From: Paraniabella defluvii
GTDB taxonomy: Bacteria > Bacteroidota > Bacteroidia > Chitinophagales > Chitinophagaceae
NCBI GenBank assembly: GCA_019316985.1
Contig: CP079215.1
Span: forward strand, 4,836,001 to 4,900,000
Direction of reading: 5' to 3'
Length of the DNA: 64,000 bases
Shown here: positions 23,019 to 34,322 of the stretch, in pieces
Layout: each line of letters begins with the position of its first letter
Numbering within the stretch: the stretch's first letter is position 1
Notes under the pieces: model-generated
Seen by the model: the letters and a program-made list of their open reading frames with translations, nothing else
The model's database searches: none
What the model was told of the DNA's origin: nothing
Made by a program: the position numbers and the translations under genes

Positions 23019-24294
23019 ATGGAAAAGAAAGTTGCAGTAAATAATACAGGTATTGATTCAGCAGGCCTGACAGCAGATTATATGCAGGCGATTGCGGAGT
23101 TTATCTGGAATGGCTTTGATGCAGGTGCTACGGCAGTGGATATCAATTTTGAGAGTAATGAACTGGACTATATAAGCTCGGTTTCGGTAACAGATAATGG
23201 AGAAGGTATTGATCTGGATACCATTGATGAAAGCTTCGGTAATTTCATGGATTCTATAAAGCGAAGCAGCTTTCAGAAATCATCTTCCCGCCTAAAAGGG
23301 AATAAAGGGAAAGGCCGGTTTTCGTTTGCGGCATTTAGCACGCGGGCTGTCTGGAAAACCAGGTATCGCGACGCCAGGTCCGGCAGCATTCTCGAGTATG
23401 CTATTGCCATAAAAAGCGGCTCTAAAGACAGGTTTGAATTTACTGATAAACGGGTGTCGCAGATTGCTCAAACAGGTACCGAGGTGCGTTTTGACGACCT
23501 GTTTGGAGTAACAGCTTATTCTTTTTCGTCTCCTGAATTCATAGATTTTTTAGGCCGGGAATTCGGGTGGTTTCTTTTTCTCAATAAAGACAGGAGCTTT
23601 CAGATCCGTATCAATGGAGATCCTCTTCGGTACAATAACTTAATCGCGCAGCATGATGTACTGCTGATACCAGTGACGGAGGATGAAAAGGAAACTGTTT
23701 TTAAAGCAACTTTCATACGATGGGTACATAAGATCGGCGACAAATTTTACTTTTATTTCCTGGATAGTAAGCAAAAGGAAGTGTTCAAGGAGTTAACTTC
23801 ATTTAATAATAACGCTATTGGTTTTTATCATAGTGTTTATGTGGAATCTTCGTTCTTCAACAGTTTTTATGTGAACGATCATGAGCAAAGCCTGAACCTT
23901 TTTGAAGGAGCTCCAGGAATTCGTCCATCTTCAGGATTTTGCAGAGCCGGTTGCATGACCTGGTGCGCCACCAACAGAAACGCTTTGTTAGCCAGCATGC
24001 TGCCAGTCTTCTTATTGAAACATTTGAAAAAAATGGTATTATACCAGAGTTTAAAGAGAGTGAACAGGGGCAGGCAGCAAAAGCAGATCTTTTAACGTGC
24101 TGAAAGGTATTTATACTGCCGAACCTAAAATATTTATGGGATTAAGTAAAGAGCAGCAAAAGGTGAACGTCAGGGTCATTTATCTTTTATTGAATAGTAA
24201 TAAAAGAAAGGAGCTTGCTGGTTTGCTGACGCGAACTATAAGTCTTGAGGGAGAAGAGCAGCTTGACCTGAGGAAGACCCTGGCTCAACCCTAA
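23019..24294 (+). CDS. GHKL (HSP90/MutL-type) ATPase-domain protein of unknown role (frameshifted)
   Basis: Restored length is about 425 residues. The N-terminal 200 residues form a GHKL ATP-binding domain: Mg-binding Asn in EFIWNGFDAGA, the DNGEGI motif, and the glycine-rich lid GNKGKGRFSFAAFS. A second alpha/beta domain and a helical region follow (FVSQHAASLLIETFEKNGII, then GIYTAEPKIFMGLSKEQQKV). Losses near 23908 and in the T run 24090-24093 split it. From memory, relatives of this kind often continue for several hundred residues after the helical region. Here a stop follows DLRKTLAQP and no continuation is seen in any frame, so it may be truncated. The family includes uncharacterised proteins found near restriction and defence genes; no function is proven. 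Confidence 0.7.
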
Positions 24295-24460
24295 CTTCCA
24301 CACCCGTAATCCATAAAATACAAGATATTTTACAATGGCTGCGATAGTTTGTTCACCGGCTGTTAATGTAACCGGCATTCATTACTAAAAAGATCACGCT
24401 TATATATCCTTATAACAGATATTTTAAGGTGATTTGCAACGGTCGTCAACAGCGCTAATA

Positions 24461-24480
24461 GGTTGTAATGAGGTACAACC
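24461..24480. promoter_or_regulatory. Inverted repeat just upstream of the histidine kinase start
   Basis: GGTTGTA (24461-24467) and TACAACC (24474-24480) form a perfect 7-bp inverted repeat with a 6-nt spacer, ending 14 bp before the kinase ATG at 24495. It has no T tract, so it is more likely an operator or a 5' mRNA hairpin than a terminator. Confidence 0.45.
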
Positions 24481-24494
24481 CTTAACTTTATGAC

Positions 24495-26424
24495 ATGTTC
24501 CTCAGGTTGAAATGTGTCTTTAGTTTGATGCTGGCTATGTTTTGTGCAACTCATGCCAGGCCTCAGGCTGTTGACCTGGATCGAAGCAGCCCTTTGCAGT
24601 ATATTGGCAAATCCGTATCTTATTTTAAAGATACAACAGCCCTGCTCTTGTTGCCCCAGGCGCAGTACTTATATGAAAAGGGGAAATTTGTTAAAGGTAG
24701 TTCCGATATACTTAACTTAGGCAATACGGCTTCTGCGTTCTGGATCCATTTATCTATAAAGAAAATATCGGATCATGCGGCTTACCTGGTTGTTGGTTCC
24801 GCCAATATTGAAGAGATCGATTGCTATATTAAGTCGGGTGATCAATGGAGCAATTTCAAGGCCGGATCCTTACAAAACCCACCAAAGGTGTGAGAAGCAC
24901 CAGCCAGTATATCTTTCCAGTATCCTCTTCTGACGGGCAAACAGCCAGCGATATATGGCTTCGTGTTAAGAGCAGGAATATAATGCTGCTGCCTTTACAG
25001 CTTGCTCAGGCCGATAATTTATATCTTATTGAGAAGTCGTCTGCGAAAGTGATCGAAATTTGCTTTATTGGTTTTTTGCTCGCCCTGTTGATTTTTCATG
25101 CATTCCTTTACCTGAGTGTAAGGGATGTAGCCTATCTTTATTATTGCCTGTATATATTATCCCTGGGCATTTACACGATCGGGTACCTGAGTGGTTATAG
25201 TTATCTTTTGGGAGAATCATTCCGGTCTTTCGTATATCGTTATCCGCACATTTTCTTCTGTATAGGTTTTGGAACCTCTATTTTAATCACCAACCGGTTT
25301 TATAATATCCGGTCTCTGTCATTGCCACTTTTCAGGTGGACAAATCTGCTGTTAGGTGGTTTATGTGTTTTATTAGTGATCAGCCTTCTGGGTTTTAAAG
25401 CCCGGGCAGCCTGGGGAGCCCAGGTTTTTGGTTTGATAGTGCCTGTTACTTTAATTGTTACCAGTATTTATGCGTATGGAGCAGAGCGAAAAACTGTTGC
25501 TTATTTAGGTGCCGCCTGGCTCACATTTGTAGCAGCGGTTATATACTATGTATTGAGTTTGCAAGGCATCCTGGAGTACACTACTTACAGTTCCCTGATA
25601 TTGCAAAGTGGTATTTTACTGGAGTTTATGCTGCTTGCCATAGCTTTGGGGCGGCGCTATGAGTTAATCATTGAACGGCAGAGAAAAGCGGAGGAGGAAA
25701 ACTATAAATTGATCCAAACGCATAATGCAGAGCTGGAGCGGCAGGTAAATCAGCGTACTCAGAGTTTAAAGGATGCTATAGCGAAGCTGCAGGCTTCTGA
25801 TGAAATTAAAAATAAGCTGTTCTCGATTATTGCCCATGATCTGCGAACACCGTTTAATGGTATTCTCACTATTTTGTCGGCCGATAATATCGACCTTTTT
25901 AATGAGGAAGAACTGAAGCGGATGCTCCGCTCTAATAGTAATCATTTCCAGCAATTAAAGGTAATGCTTGATAATATTCTCCACTGGGCGCGTGCCCAGA
26001 TGCAGGAGGTTCATATAAATATAGAACGTTTTGACATCTCGCAAATGATCAGCTTCCTGGTAGCTGTATACCGGCCGATTGCTGAAGAGAAAAAGTAAAT
26101 ATCCGGATAGAAGGTTCGCCACAATCTTTGTTTTGCGTAGCAGATAAAAATCATATCCAATTGGTGTTGCGCAATTTGCTGGATAATGCAGTAAAGTATA
26201 CAGTTGACTCAGGTATTATTATAGTTAAGGCCCTGCAGCAGGAAGCAATGATTGAGGTGAGCATACAGAATGATTTTATGCCATCGGATGCTGCTGGTTG
26301 GGGCGATAGCCGTGTGGGATTGGGAATAAGCCTTTGTAACGATTATCTTGCACGTAATGGCAGCTTACTGGTCAAAGAAATAGAAGGAAGCCGTATCAGG
26401 TATGGCTTTCAATTGCCTTCTTAG
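24495..26424 (+). CDS. 7TMR-DISM sensor histidine kinase (frameshifted)
   Basis: Restored length is about 643 residues. A signal peptide leads into an extracellular 7TMR-DISMED2 sensor domain (about residues 25-165; ASAFWIHLSIKK, YIFPV). Seven membrane segments follow (FIGFLLALLIFHAFLYLSV onward), then a coiled coil, a HisKA dimerisation domain with the phospho-acceptor His in IIAHDLRTPFNGI, and an HATPase domain with N box LRNLLDNAVKY and G box RVGLGISLCNDYLARNG. Breaks: A run 24884-24886 and A5 26090-26094, each repaired by one A. These kinases sense small extracellular ligands, probably carbohydrates in several relatives. A single-domain response regulator lies 117 bp downstream behind its own promoter. 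Confidence 0.9.
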
Positions 26425-26469
26425 CTACATGCAGCACGAAAAATAATAAATTAGAGCCATACATCAGCC

Positions 26470-26500
26470 CTTGTTGTTTAAGTATTTAACCTTAAATTTG
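26470..26500 (+). promoter_or_regulatory. Bacteroidota-type promoter for the response regulator
   Basis: TAAATTTG at 26493-26500 matches the -7 consensus TAnnTTTG, with CTTG (26470-26473) 19 bp upstream as the -33 box. The regulator ATG is 41 bp downstream. Confidence 0.55.
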
Positions 26501-26541
26501 ATAGTAAATACTAAGCCCGGTATTATAACCCTCAGGTTTCA

Positions 26542-26930
26542 ATGAATGTTAATAAGGTTATTCTTATAGTAGACGACGATCACGTTTACAAACTGGTTAC
26601 GCGAAGGATGATTGGTCTTTGCTGTACGAGCGCAGAAGTTTTATTTGCGGAAAACGGACGCGAAGCCATAGTAGCGCTTCAGGCTGCCCTGACTGACCCC
26701 TCTATGCAATTACCGGATATTATATTGCTGGATATTGAAATGCCGGAAATGAACGGCTGGGAATTCCTGAGGGCTTTTTCATCCCTTCCTGCCGCGGCAG
26801 TAGCGGGTGTCAATATTTATGTAGTAAGCTCTTCCATAGATGATATGGATCTGGCACGTACTAAAATTTATCCCTCGGTAAAAATTTGATAACCAAGCCT
26901 TTTTCGGTTGGCTTGCTCAGGGTATTTTGA
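26542..26930 (+). CDS. Single-domain CheY-like response regulator (frameshifted)
   Basis: Restored length is about 129 residues: a receiver domain only, with no output domain. The acidic pocket is in ILIVDDDHVYK, the phospho-acceptor Asp in DIILLDIEMPEMNGWEF, the conserved Ser in YVVSSSIDD and the Lys in LITKPFSVG. The last block is recovered only after adding one A to the run at 26880-26884; without it the protein would lack the essential Lys and helix 5. It is likely the partner of the upstream 7TMR-DISM kinase, acting through protein-protein contact. Confidence 0.88.
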
Positions 26931-27095
26931 ATAATTAACCATCGCCGGAATAATAGAAGTCATCGCATCGCGGTAAATCATGGTACTGCCATGAACGATT
27001 CAGTTTTCTTATGGCAAACTATTTGCAAGTTCAGAAATGGCTTGGGCCTGTCCTGAGCCATTGTTGTTTTACTCGTGTCATCATAAAAATCGTTT

Positions 27096-27884
27096 ATGCG
27101 CAACCTGAAGATTGCTATTTATAATGTGAATGGTATCAATGGCCGGCTTCCGGTATTATTACGCTGGTTGAAAGAGGCCCGGCCGGATATCGTATGCTTA
27201 CAGGAGCTCAAAGCATTGCATGAGAAGTTTCCGATAAAAGAGGTTAATGCAGCAGGCTATGAAGCCATCTGGCATGGGCAGAAAAGTTGGAACGGGGTAG
27301 CCATTCTCAGCAAAAAGGGATGCAGATAACAGAAGTACAACGTACATTACCCGGAGATGCTGCAGACGGGCAAAGCCGCTACCTGGAAGCGATAGTGAGC
27401 GAAATCGTGATATGTTGCCTGTATTTACCTAATGGTAATCCTTATCCTGGTCCCAAATTCGATTATAAACTTTCCTGGGTGAAGCGCCTGAAGCGAAGAG
27501 CGGGGCAACTGTTAAAAATGGAACTGCCTGTAATTTTGATTGGCGATTTTAATATTATCCCCACTGCCGATGATGTATATAAGCCCGAACGTTGGGAGAA
27601 TGATGCCTTATTCAGGGTAGAAGTAAGAAAGGCTTTCAGGAGCTGACCGATAAAGGATGGATTGATGCCATGCGCCTTTTATTCCCGCAGGAAGAGCAGT
27701 TGTATACCTTTTGGGACTATTTGTTTAAGGCTTATGAGCGTAATGCCGGAATGCGCCTGGATCATATCCTGTTAAGTCCTGTAATGGGTGGCCGTTTAAA
27801 AGCCGGGGTATTGACCGGCATGTGCGCGGATGGGAAAAGTCGAGTGACCATGCGCCCGTATGGATCCGGATTAAAAAGAATTAG
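27096..27884 (+). CDS. xthA: Exonuclease III, AP endonuclease (frameshifted)
   Basis: Restored length is about 263 residues, the normal family length. Endonuclease/exonuclease/phosphatase motifs: VNGINGRLPVLLRWL, the metal-binding Glu in IVCLQELKA, GWNGVAILSKKG-like SWNGVAILSKKG, LYLPNGN, GDFNIIPTADDVYKPE, MRLDHILLSP and the catalytic His in EKSSDHAPVWIRIKK. Breaks at A5 27312-27316, TTT 27634-27636 and GGGG 27805-27808; one base at each restores the full active site. It incises abasic sites and degrades 3' ends in base-excision repair. It lies near the AlkB-like gene, so two DNA-repair functions share this segment, but the kinase pair separates them. Confidence 0.92.
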
Positions 27885-28025
27885 AAGCGTGCCCGGGGTT
27901 ATCTGTCTCACGCGCATGTTTTTTCTAAAAAGCCATAGCAGGTAATAGGAGCGTAAAACAATTCCCGAATCAGGGCAATAAGCCGGTTCATTATTTTTTA
28001 CCCGGTATAAACTTAAAACGGTATC

Positions 28026-29051
28026 TTAAAGAGAGTTTCTCTTTATTACTTTAGTGGGATTTCGTTTTACAATCACCTGCTCTTCCAATATTGCTTGTGA
28101 AACAGTTTGGCCCATAGCCTCAAAGTCCGTCGAAATCACAGTTATGCCATCTTCGAGTATTTCTTTTACATCCGTATCATTATAGGAAATGAGCCCGACA
28201 TCCTGTCCCAGTTTAAGCTTTTTTTTCCGCGCCAGCTTGATCAGGGTAACATCATCCGTATCATACCTGCTAAAAGTAACATAGGCATCGCCCTTCTGAA
28301 AATTTCTTTCATCTATGTCAGACTGGATCAGGTAGGGAACTTCATTTCGGTGCAGTAATGCAAGAATCCTTCTATCACAAGCTTTGCATGAATGGCTTCC
28401 TGGTGTGCTACCAGAATTAATCTTTTATATTTTGATAACTCTTTTTTCAGTTTGTGCAAAGAGGTATAAATATCATGTCCGTAATCCTGGTAAACACAAC
28501 TGTAATTGCCGGTAATACCTTGCTGGTTAAGATCCACTACTATTTTTTTTGTCAGGTATCATATTTAACAGGGCGCTACATCTTCTTTTAAAAAGTAGCA
28601 ATAACGTAGTGCGTATATTTCCCGATATTTTCTTTTACCAGCTTTTCAAATACCTGGTAATTATGGTGGTGGAAATAAATATCTATGTCAGCCTTGTTTT
28701 TCAGGTTGTCCAAAAGCGTTCGGTATAGCTGCTCTCTCATGATATTCATTTTGTCGAGCAACAGAAAGATTCTGTATGTATGCTGTATGTCTTTTTCTTA
28801 ACAAAATACCCTTTGCGGTAAACCGATTCGATAATTCCTTTCTCTACTAAATGATTGAGCCCTTTCAGCAAGGTTTCCTTGCTCATGCCCAGCTGCAGTT
28901 GTAATTGCTTTAAAGACGGAATCTGGTCGCCTATATGAAGCCTGTCGTTTTCAATAAGTGAAATAATATATTCTGATAGCTGTTCATACTTTAGTTTGGC
29001 CTGCAATGCTCCCTTTACCTTTCTCGCTGTACCGTCAGCAATTGTGTTCAT
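28026..29051 (-). CDS. GntR-family regulator with LacI-type effector domain (frameshifted)
   Basis: Restored length is about 341 residues. The start MNTIADGTARKVK at 29051 fits a promoter just upstream. A GntR winged helix follows (about residues 15-85; IGDQIPSLKQLQLQLGMSKE, GIIESVYRKGYFV). The rest resembles periplasmic-binding/LacI sensor domains: IFLLLDKMNIMREQLYRTLL, DIDIYFHHHNYQVFEKL, YDTDDVTLIKLARKKKLKLG, DVGLISYNDTDVKEIL and GITVISTDFEAMGQTV. This layout is that of sugar-responsive AraR-like repressors. About five indels, mostly one-base losses, fall between about 28770 and 28370. It is divergent from SusC 3 across a 284-bp gap with promoters on both strands, so it probably senses a sugar released from the locus E substrate and controls that operon. 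Confidence 0.85.
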
Positions 29052-29066
29052 TAGAAAATCTTTAAG

Positions 29067-29100
29067 CAAAAATAATAAGTAATGGCCAAACAAACCCAAC
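29067..29100 (-). promoter_or_regulatory. Probable promoter of the GntR-type regulator
   Basis: On the minus strand TATTTTTG (29074-29067) matches the -7 consensus, and GTTG (29100-29097) lies 22 bp upstream as a weak -33 box. The regulator start is 15 bp downstream, so the leader would be very short. Confidence 0.4.
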
Positions 29101-29149
29101 CAGAACATTTTGCTGTATGATGAACCGTAAACGCAGTGTTGAAAAATGT

Positions 29150-29181
29150 TTTGGCAGATAAAATCAAAAGTTTTATGTTTG
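29150..29181 (+). promoter_or_regulatory. Bacteroidota-type promoter of the locus E operon
   Basis: TTTG (29150-29153), a 20-bp spacer and TATGTTTG (29174-29181) match the -33/-7 consensus at every fixed position with correct spacing. It points at SusC 3 (ATG 29336), leaving a leader of about 145 nt. The short direct repeat CCAGTCCAGACCAGAC lies just downstream and could hold a regulator site. Confidence 0.7.
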
Positions 29182-29335
29182 TGAAGCATACCAGTCCAGA
29201 CCAGACTATTTTAGACGATTGTGACTATAAAGACGAAATAAATGCTTTTATGCCATGCATGTTTTTAGCGATTGCTCTTTATAATAAGAAAATGTTTGCC
29301 CATTACTTCCAACTTTTAAATAAGGATTATTGCAT

Positions 29336-32300
29336 ATGAATCGAAAATTAACGTTATTACTGTTATCCATGGGGCTTCCGCTGCTTTGTTTGGCCCAGGC
29401 AGTGAAAACTATAACGGGCACCGTTACCGATGAAAAAGGTAGTCCGTTGCAGAATGTAACTATTACCCTGCAAGGTAAAACGGCCTCTGCGCTTACTAAT
29501 GCACAAGGGCGCTTTACGCTTCCTAATATCAGGGAAAATGATGTAATGATTATTTCTATGATAGGCTTTATAACAAAGTCTGTAAAAATTACGTCAGACA
29601 ACGATTATCCTGTTCAGCTGGTAACGGCTAACCAGGTACTGGATGATGTGGTAGTAATAGGATACGGCGAAGTAAAGCGAAAAGATCTTACCGGGGCGGT
29701 AGGTTCTGTAAACATGAAGGATATGGAAAAAGCGCCGGTACCCTCTTTTGAAGACGCCCTGGCCGGGAGGGTGGCCGGGGTGCAGGTAAGTTCCAACGAC
29801 GGCCAGCCCGGCAGCGTAAGTAATATTGTGATCAGGGGCGGCAACTCCATTACCCAATCTAATACACCGTTATATGTAATAGATGGTTTCCCCATTGAAA
29901 GTCCCGACAATAATGCGATTAATCCTGACGATATTGAATCTATCGAAGTATTGAAAGATGCTTCTTCTACCGCCATATATGGCGCGAGAGGCGCTAACGG
30001 TGTAATCATGATCAAAACCAAACAGGGAAAAACCGGACCTCCTGTGGTAACCTACAACAACTGGCTGGGGCTGCAGTATCCGCAGAAACAAATACCGGTA
30101 ATGAGCGCTTATGAGTTTGTAAAATATCAGTTAGAGCTAAACCGTTCCATAGGAGAGCAGATCTATTTCCAGGACGGTAAAACCCTGGAGTCTTATAAGG
30201 ATGTTGAAGGGATCAATTGGCAGGACTATGTTTTCCGCAATGCGTTTATGCAAAATCACAGCATATCTTTAAGAGGCGGAACTGCTGCAACCAAATATTC
30301 TTTGAGCGGGTCTTTTCTTGATCAGGATGGTATTGTGATTAACGGCGGCTTTACGCGGTACCAGGGCCGTTTCCAAATAGAACAGCGGATCGGGAAAAAT
30401 TTCCGGGCGGGTGTTAATACCAACTATACACAGGCTATTAAAAACGGCCAGATCGCCAATTTAACCAGCGATGATCTTAATAGTTCTTCTGCGGGGAATG
30501 CTTCTTCCTACCTTCTTTATAGTACCTGGGGCTATCGCCCGGTTACAGGTGCAGGAAATGAAGACGACTTTATTGATCAGCCTTTTGATGATATTGCAGG
30601 CAATGCAGATCTGAGTGAACCCTGTGGTGAACTCCAATAATATGTATATGTATGCCTTCACCAAATCTTTTTTACCAATGCTTTCCTGGAGTACTCCTTC
30701 CTAAGTATTTTAAATTCAGGGTTAATGGTGGTATAACAGAAACCGATATGCGTTTCGAACGGTTTAACAACTCCAAAACTGCGGCAGGTAACCCGCGCAC
30801 TGTATATGGAGCTACTTATGGTATTAATGGATCGATTGATAACCTGAATGTAAGAAACCTGCTGAACGAAAACCTGGTTACTTTTAACAGATCCTTCAAC
30901 AGCAAGCACAGGATAGATGCCGTAGCGGGTTTAACAATGCAGCGCAGCAGCACAGAAGGCAACGGTTTCGTATCTATTTTAGTGCCCAATGAAGTTTTGG
31001 GGATTAAAGGGCTCGACCAGGGAACTATTATGAACAAAACCACTTCCGGGTCTTATGCTACACTGGTTTCTTTTTTGGGAAGAGTTAATTATGGGTTTAA
31101 TTCCCGTTACCTGTTTACCGCCTCTTTCAGAAGCGACGGATCCTCGAAATTTTCTCGTGCTAACAGGTGGGGCTATTTTCCGTCTGCCGCCTTTGCCTGG
31201 AACCTGGGTAACGAGTCATTCCTGAAACCCGTGAAAGCTATTTCTGCTGCAAAACTAAGACTGTCTTATGGTATTACCGGTAATAACCGCGTTTCCGATT
31301 TTGCATACCTGAGTGTGCTGGACCAGGAAGTAGGTGCTAATACAGGAAATACCCGCAGTGGCTACTATTTCAATGGTAATTATATTAAAGGTACGGTGCC
31401 GGTAATGGTAGGGAACGAAAACCTGAAATGGGAACGTACCGCTAACCTTGATGCGGGGCTTGACATAAGTTTTCTTAAAGAGCGTATTAGCCTTACGGCA
31501 GATTATTATTATAAAAGAACTACTGATTTATTATTGAATGCATCAATGCCCACTTCAACCGGCTATCTTACCGCGTTCAAAAATATCGGTATTGTTTCCA
31601 ACAGGGGCCTGGAGTTTACGCTTAATACCGTAAACATCAATACAAAGAATTTTACATGGTCTTCCAATTTCAATATAGCGTTTAACAGAAACCGGATAGA
31701 AGAGCTGAATGGAGACCAACCCAGCCTGCTTACGCGGGTAACTAACTGGAATGGTAATTTTAATAACTCTTTGCCTTATATAGCGCTGCCTGGAAAACCG
31801 GTTGCTCTTTTTTATGGTTATGTTTTCGACGGTTTGTATCAGCTGGAAGATTTTAATGCGCTGCCTAATGGCAGCTATGAGCTCAAGCCGGAGGTGCCCA
31901 ATAACGGCGGCGACAGGGCCAATATAAAGCCTGGCTTTATTAAATATAAAGATATTAACGGCGATGGAAATGTCGACGCAAATGATCAAACCATTATCGG
32001 GAATCCTAATCCGGTTCATATCGGAGGTTTCTCCAATAACTTTCGGTATCACCAGTTCGACCTGAATGTTTTTCTGCAATGGTCTTATGGAAACGATGTA
32101 TTAAATGCCAACCGGATCGTTTTTGAAGGTGCCGAAGCCCGGCGGGACATTAACATGTTTAAGACCTACGAAAGCCGCTGGTCGTTAGATAATCAAAACA
32201 GCCTGTTGCCGGTTGCCGGAGGTTACGGGCCTAACGTATACTCCGACAGGAATATTGAAGACGGTTCCTTTTAAGGCTGAAAACTGTTTCGTTCGGCTAC

Positions 32301-32504
32301 AATTTCCCGGGCTCTTTAATGAAAAAGTGGAAAATACAGGCTGCGCGGCTGCATGTTTCGGCTCAAAACCTGGCAACCTGGACGAAGTACTCTGGGCTGG
32401 ATCCTGAGGTATCAGTGCGCCATACGGCGCTGACCCCGGGGTTTGACTGGAGTCCTTACCCGAGAGCCAGAACAGTAACCTTCGGAATAAATATAACTTT
32501 TTAA
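29336..32504 (+). CDS. SusC-like TonB-dependent transporter 3 (frameshifted)
   Basis: Restored length is about 1057 residues. The ATG at 29336 gives the signal MNRKLTLLLLSMGLPLLCLA. A regulatory-like domain (ITGTVTDEKGSPLQNVTITL), TonB box DDVVVIGYGEVKRKDLTGAV and plug motif IESIEVLKDASSTAIYGARG follow. The barrel ends RARTVTFGINITF. Frame breaks cluster near 30613, 30665 and 30700, with one more at the T run 32269-32272. It is the outer-membrane importer of the large locus E operon and pairs with the SusD 18 bp downstream. Confidence 0.92.
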
Positions 32505-32521
32505 CGATAAATGCTTTTACA

Positions 32522-34092
32522 ATGAAGTTGATTTACTGTTACCTATTTGCGGCCTTACTACTGGTAACCAGCAGTTGCAATAAAATACTGGACACAACAC
32601 CACAGGACTTTGTTGCTCCTGTAAACTATTACAATACCGAGAAGGACCTCGAGTCGGCGCTTGCGGGTGTATATGACAGGCTGGGCGATAACCGTATGTA
32701 CTCCCAGGGTATGGCCTGCTATCTTGTTTTCAGCGATGAGTTTTTATGAAGAACCAAACCTCAGGCATTAATGCCAATATCATCGACGCGTCAACGCTTG
32801 AGATCAACCGGCATTGGGAGTCTATTTATGTAGGTATTGAAAGAGCCAATATGTTATTGGAAAATATAAACAAGGCACAAGGTGTGAGTGAACAAAGAAG
32901 AAACGAGATCAAAGGCCAGGCCCTCTTTTTAAGGGCTTATTACTACTTCATGCTTGCCGATGAATTTGGACCTGTGCCTTTAAAGCTGCGCCCGAGTAAA
33001 AGCCCCGATGAAGAGCCGCTGGCCGGTACGCCGGTAGCGCAGATATATGAACAGATCATTGCTGATATGAAAGAAGCCGAAAAGCTGGTAAGAACTATTA
33101 CAGACTATGGCTATAACACCCGTATTACAAAAACGGCGGTTCAGGGAATATTGGCAAGGGTATATCTTACTATGGCCGGATATCCGTTGAATGATGTGTC
33201 TAAATATACGGAGGCCAGGAATTATGCCGATAGTGTCATGCAGTCGGGCCTGCATAAATTAAATCCTGATTTTAAACAGGTGTATATCAATCATGTTAAA
33301 GAAGTATTTGACATAGGCGAGAGTATTTGGGAGGTAGAATTTAAAGGTGCGAATAAGAATGAAATACAGGAAGGTGGTATGATCGGCAGCTATAACGGTA
33401 TTACCTGCGGCAATATTGATACCGGCTATGGGTACGATTATGTGCATGCCACAGCCAAACTGTATAATGCATACGAAGCTGCTGATCTTCGCAGGGATTG
33501 GACGGTTGCTCCTTTCAGGTTTGTAACAACCGGCCAGACGGTGGTGAGAACCGCCTGGGCTGCCGATCAGGTATATGAACGCAGTAATGGTAAGTGGAGA
33601 AGAGAGTATGAATTATTGCTGCCACGGGATCAAAGTTATACCGGCACCAACTGGCCGCTGTTGCGTTATGCCGATGTATTACTGATGTTTGCGGAGGCCG
33701 ACAACCAGGTGAATAACGGCCCCTCAGAACTGGCTTATAAAGCAGTCAATATGGTGCGAAGGCGGGGATATGGTAAAGACGTTGCATCACCTGACCCAAC
33801 AGTAGATGCTCCTCCCGGATTATCGAAACAGGATTTTCATGAGCTGATCATGAACGAACGCCTGAGAGAGCTGGCCTTTGAAGGAATACGCAAGCATGAT
33901 CTTATCCGGTGGGGCATTTACCCTTCAACAATGCAGGCACAGGTGCAGGCGTACCGAACCAACATGCCGGCGGCTTTAAGAGATCCTGCTATTGCCCAGG
34001 CGCAGCGGATAACAGAACGATCGGTACTGTTTCCGATACCTAATAGCGAAATGGCGGTGAATCCCAATGTAAAACAAAATCCGGGCTGGTAA
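32522..34092 (+). CDS. SusD-like surface glycan-binding lipoprotein 3 (frameshifted)
   Basis: Restored length is about 523 residues. Lipobox LVTSSCNKIL. SusD motifs: EIKGQALFLRAYYYFMLADE, FGPVPLKLRPS, LLRYADVLLMFAEADNQVN, NERLRELAFEGIRKHDLIRW and the C-terminal VKQNPGW. A single break at the T run 32741-32745 is repaired by one T (junction FSDEFFMKNQTS). It forms the glycan-capturing lid of SusC 3. Confidence 0.92.
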
Positions 34093-34322
34093 AAGAATTG
34101 ATAAAATAGCTATCAGGAATTGTTGGTTCAAAGGGTTATGATTCTATATAACTGCAATCAATAAACATAAGCGCATGAAACCGATCACAACGATGGGGAA
34201 AGTTATCAGAACAGGCATAGGAGACTCTATCAACAAGGTGTCCTGTATAAATGAATTATCCCGGCACTTGCTGGTGTGGTATGGCCAGGGAGATGCGAAT
34301 TAATCGAAAATGCAAAAAATAC

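Noticed and set aside
34175..34303. A 42-residue open frame upstream of the DUF5017 gene
   Set aside because: No recognisable motif, no signal peptide, ordinary intergenic composition; chance is sufficient.
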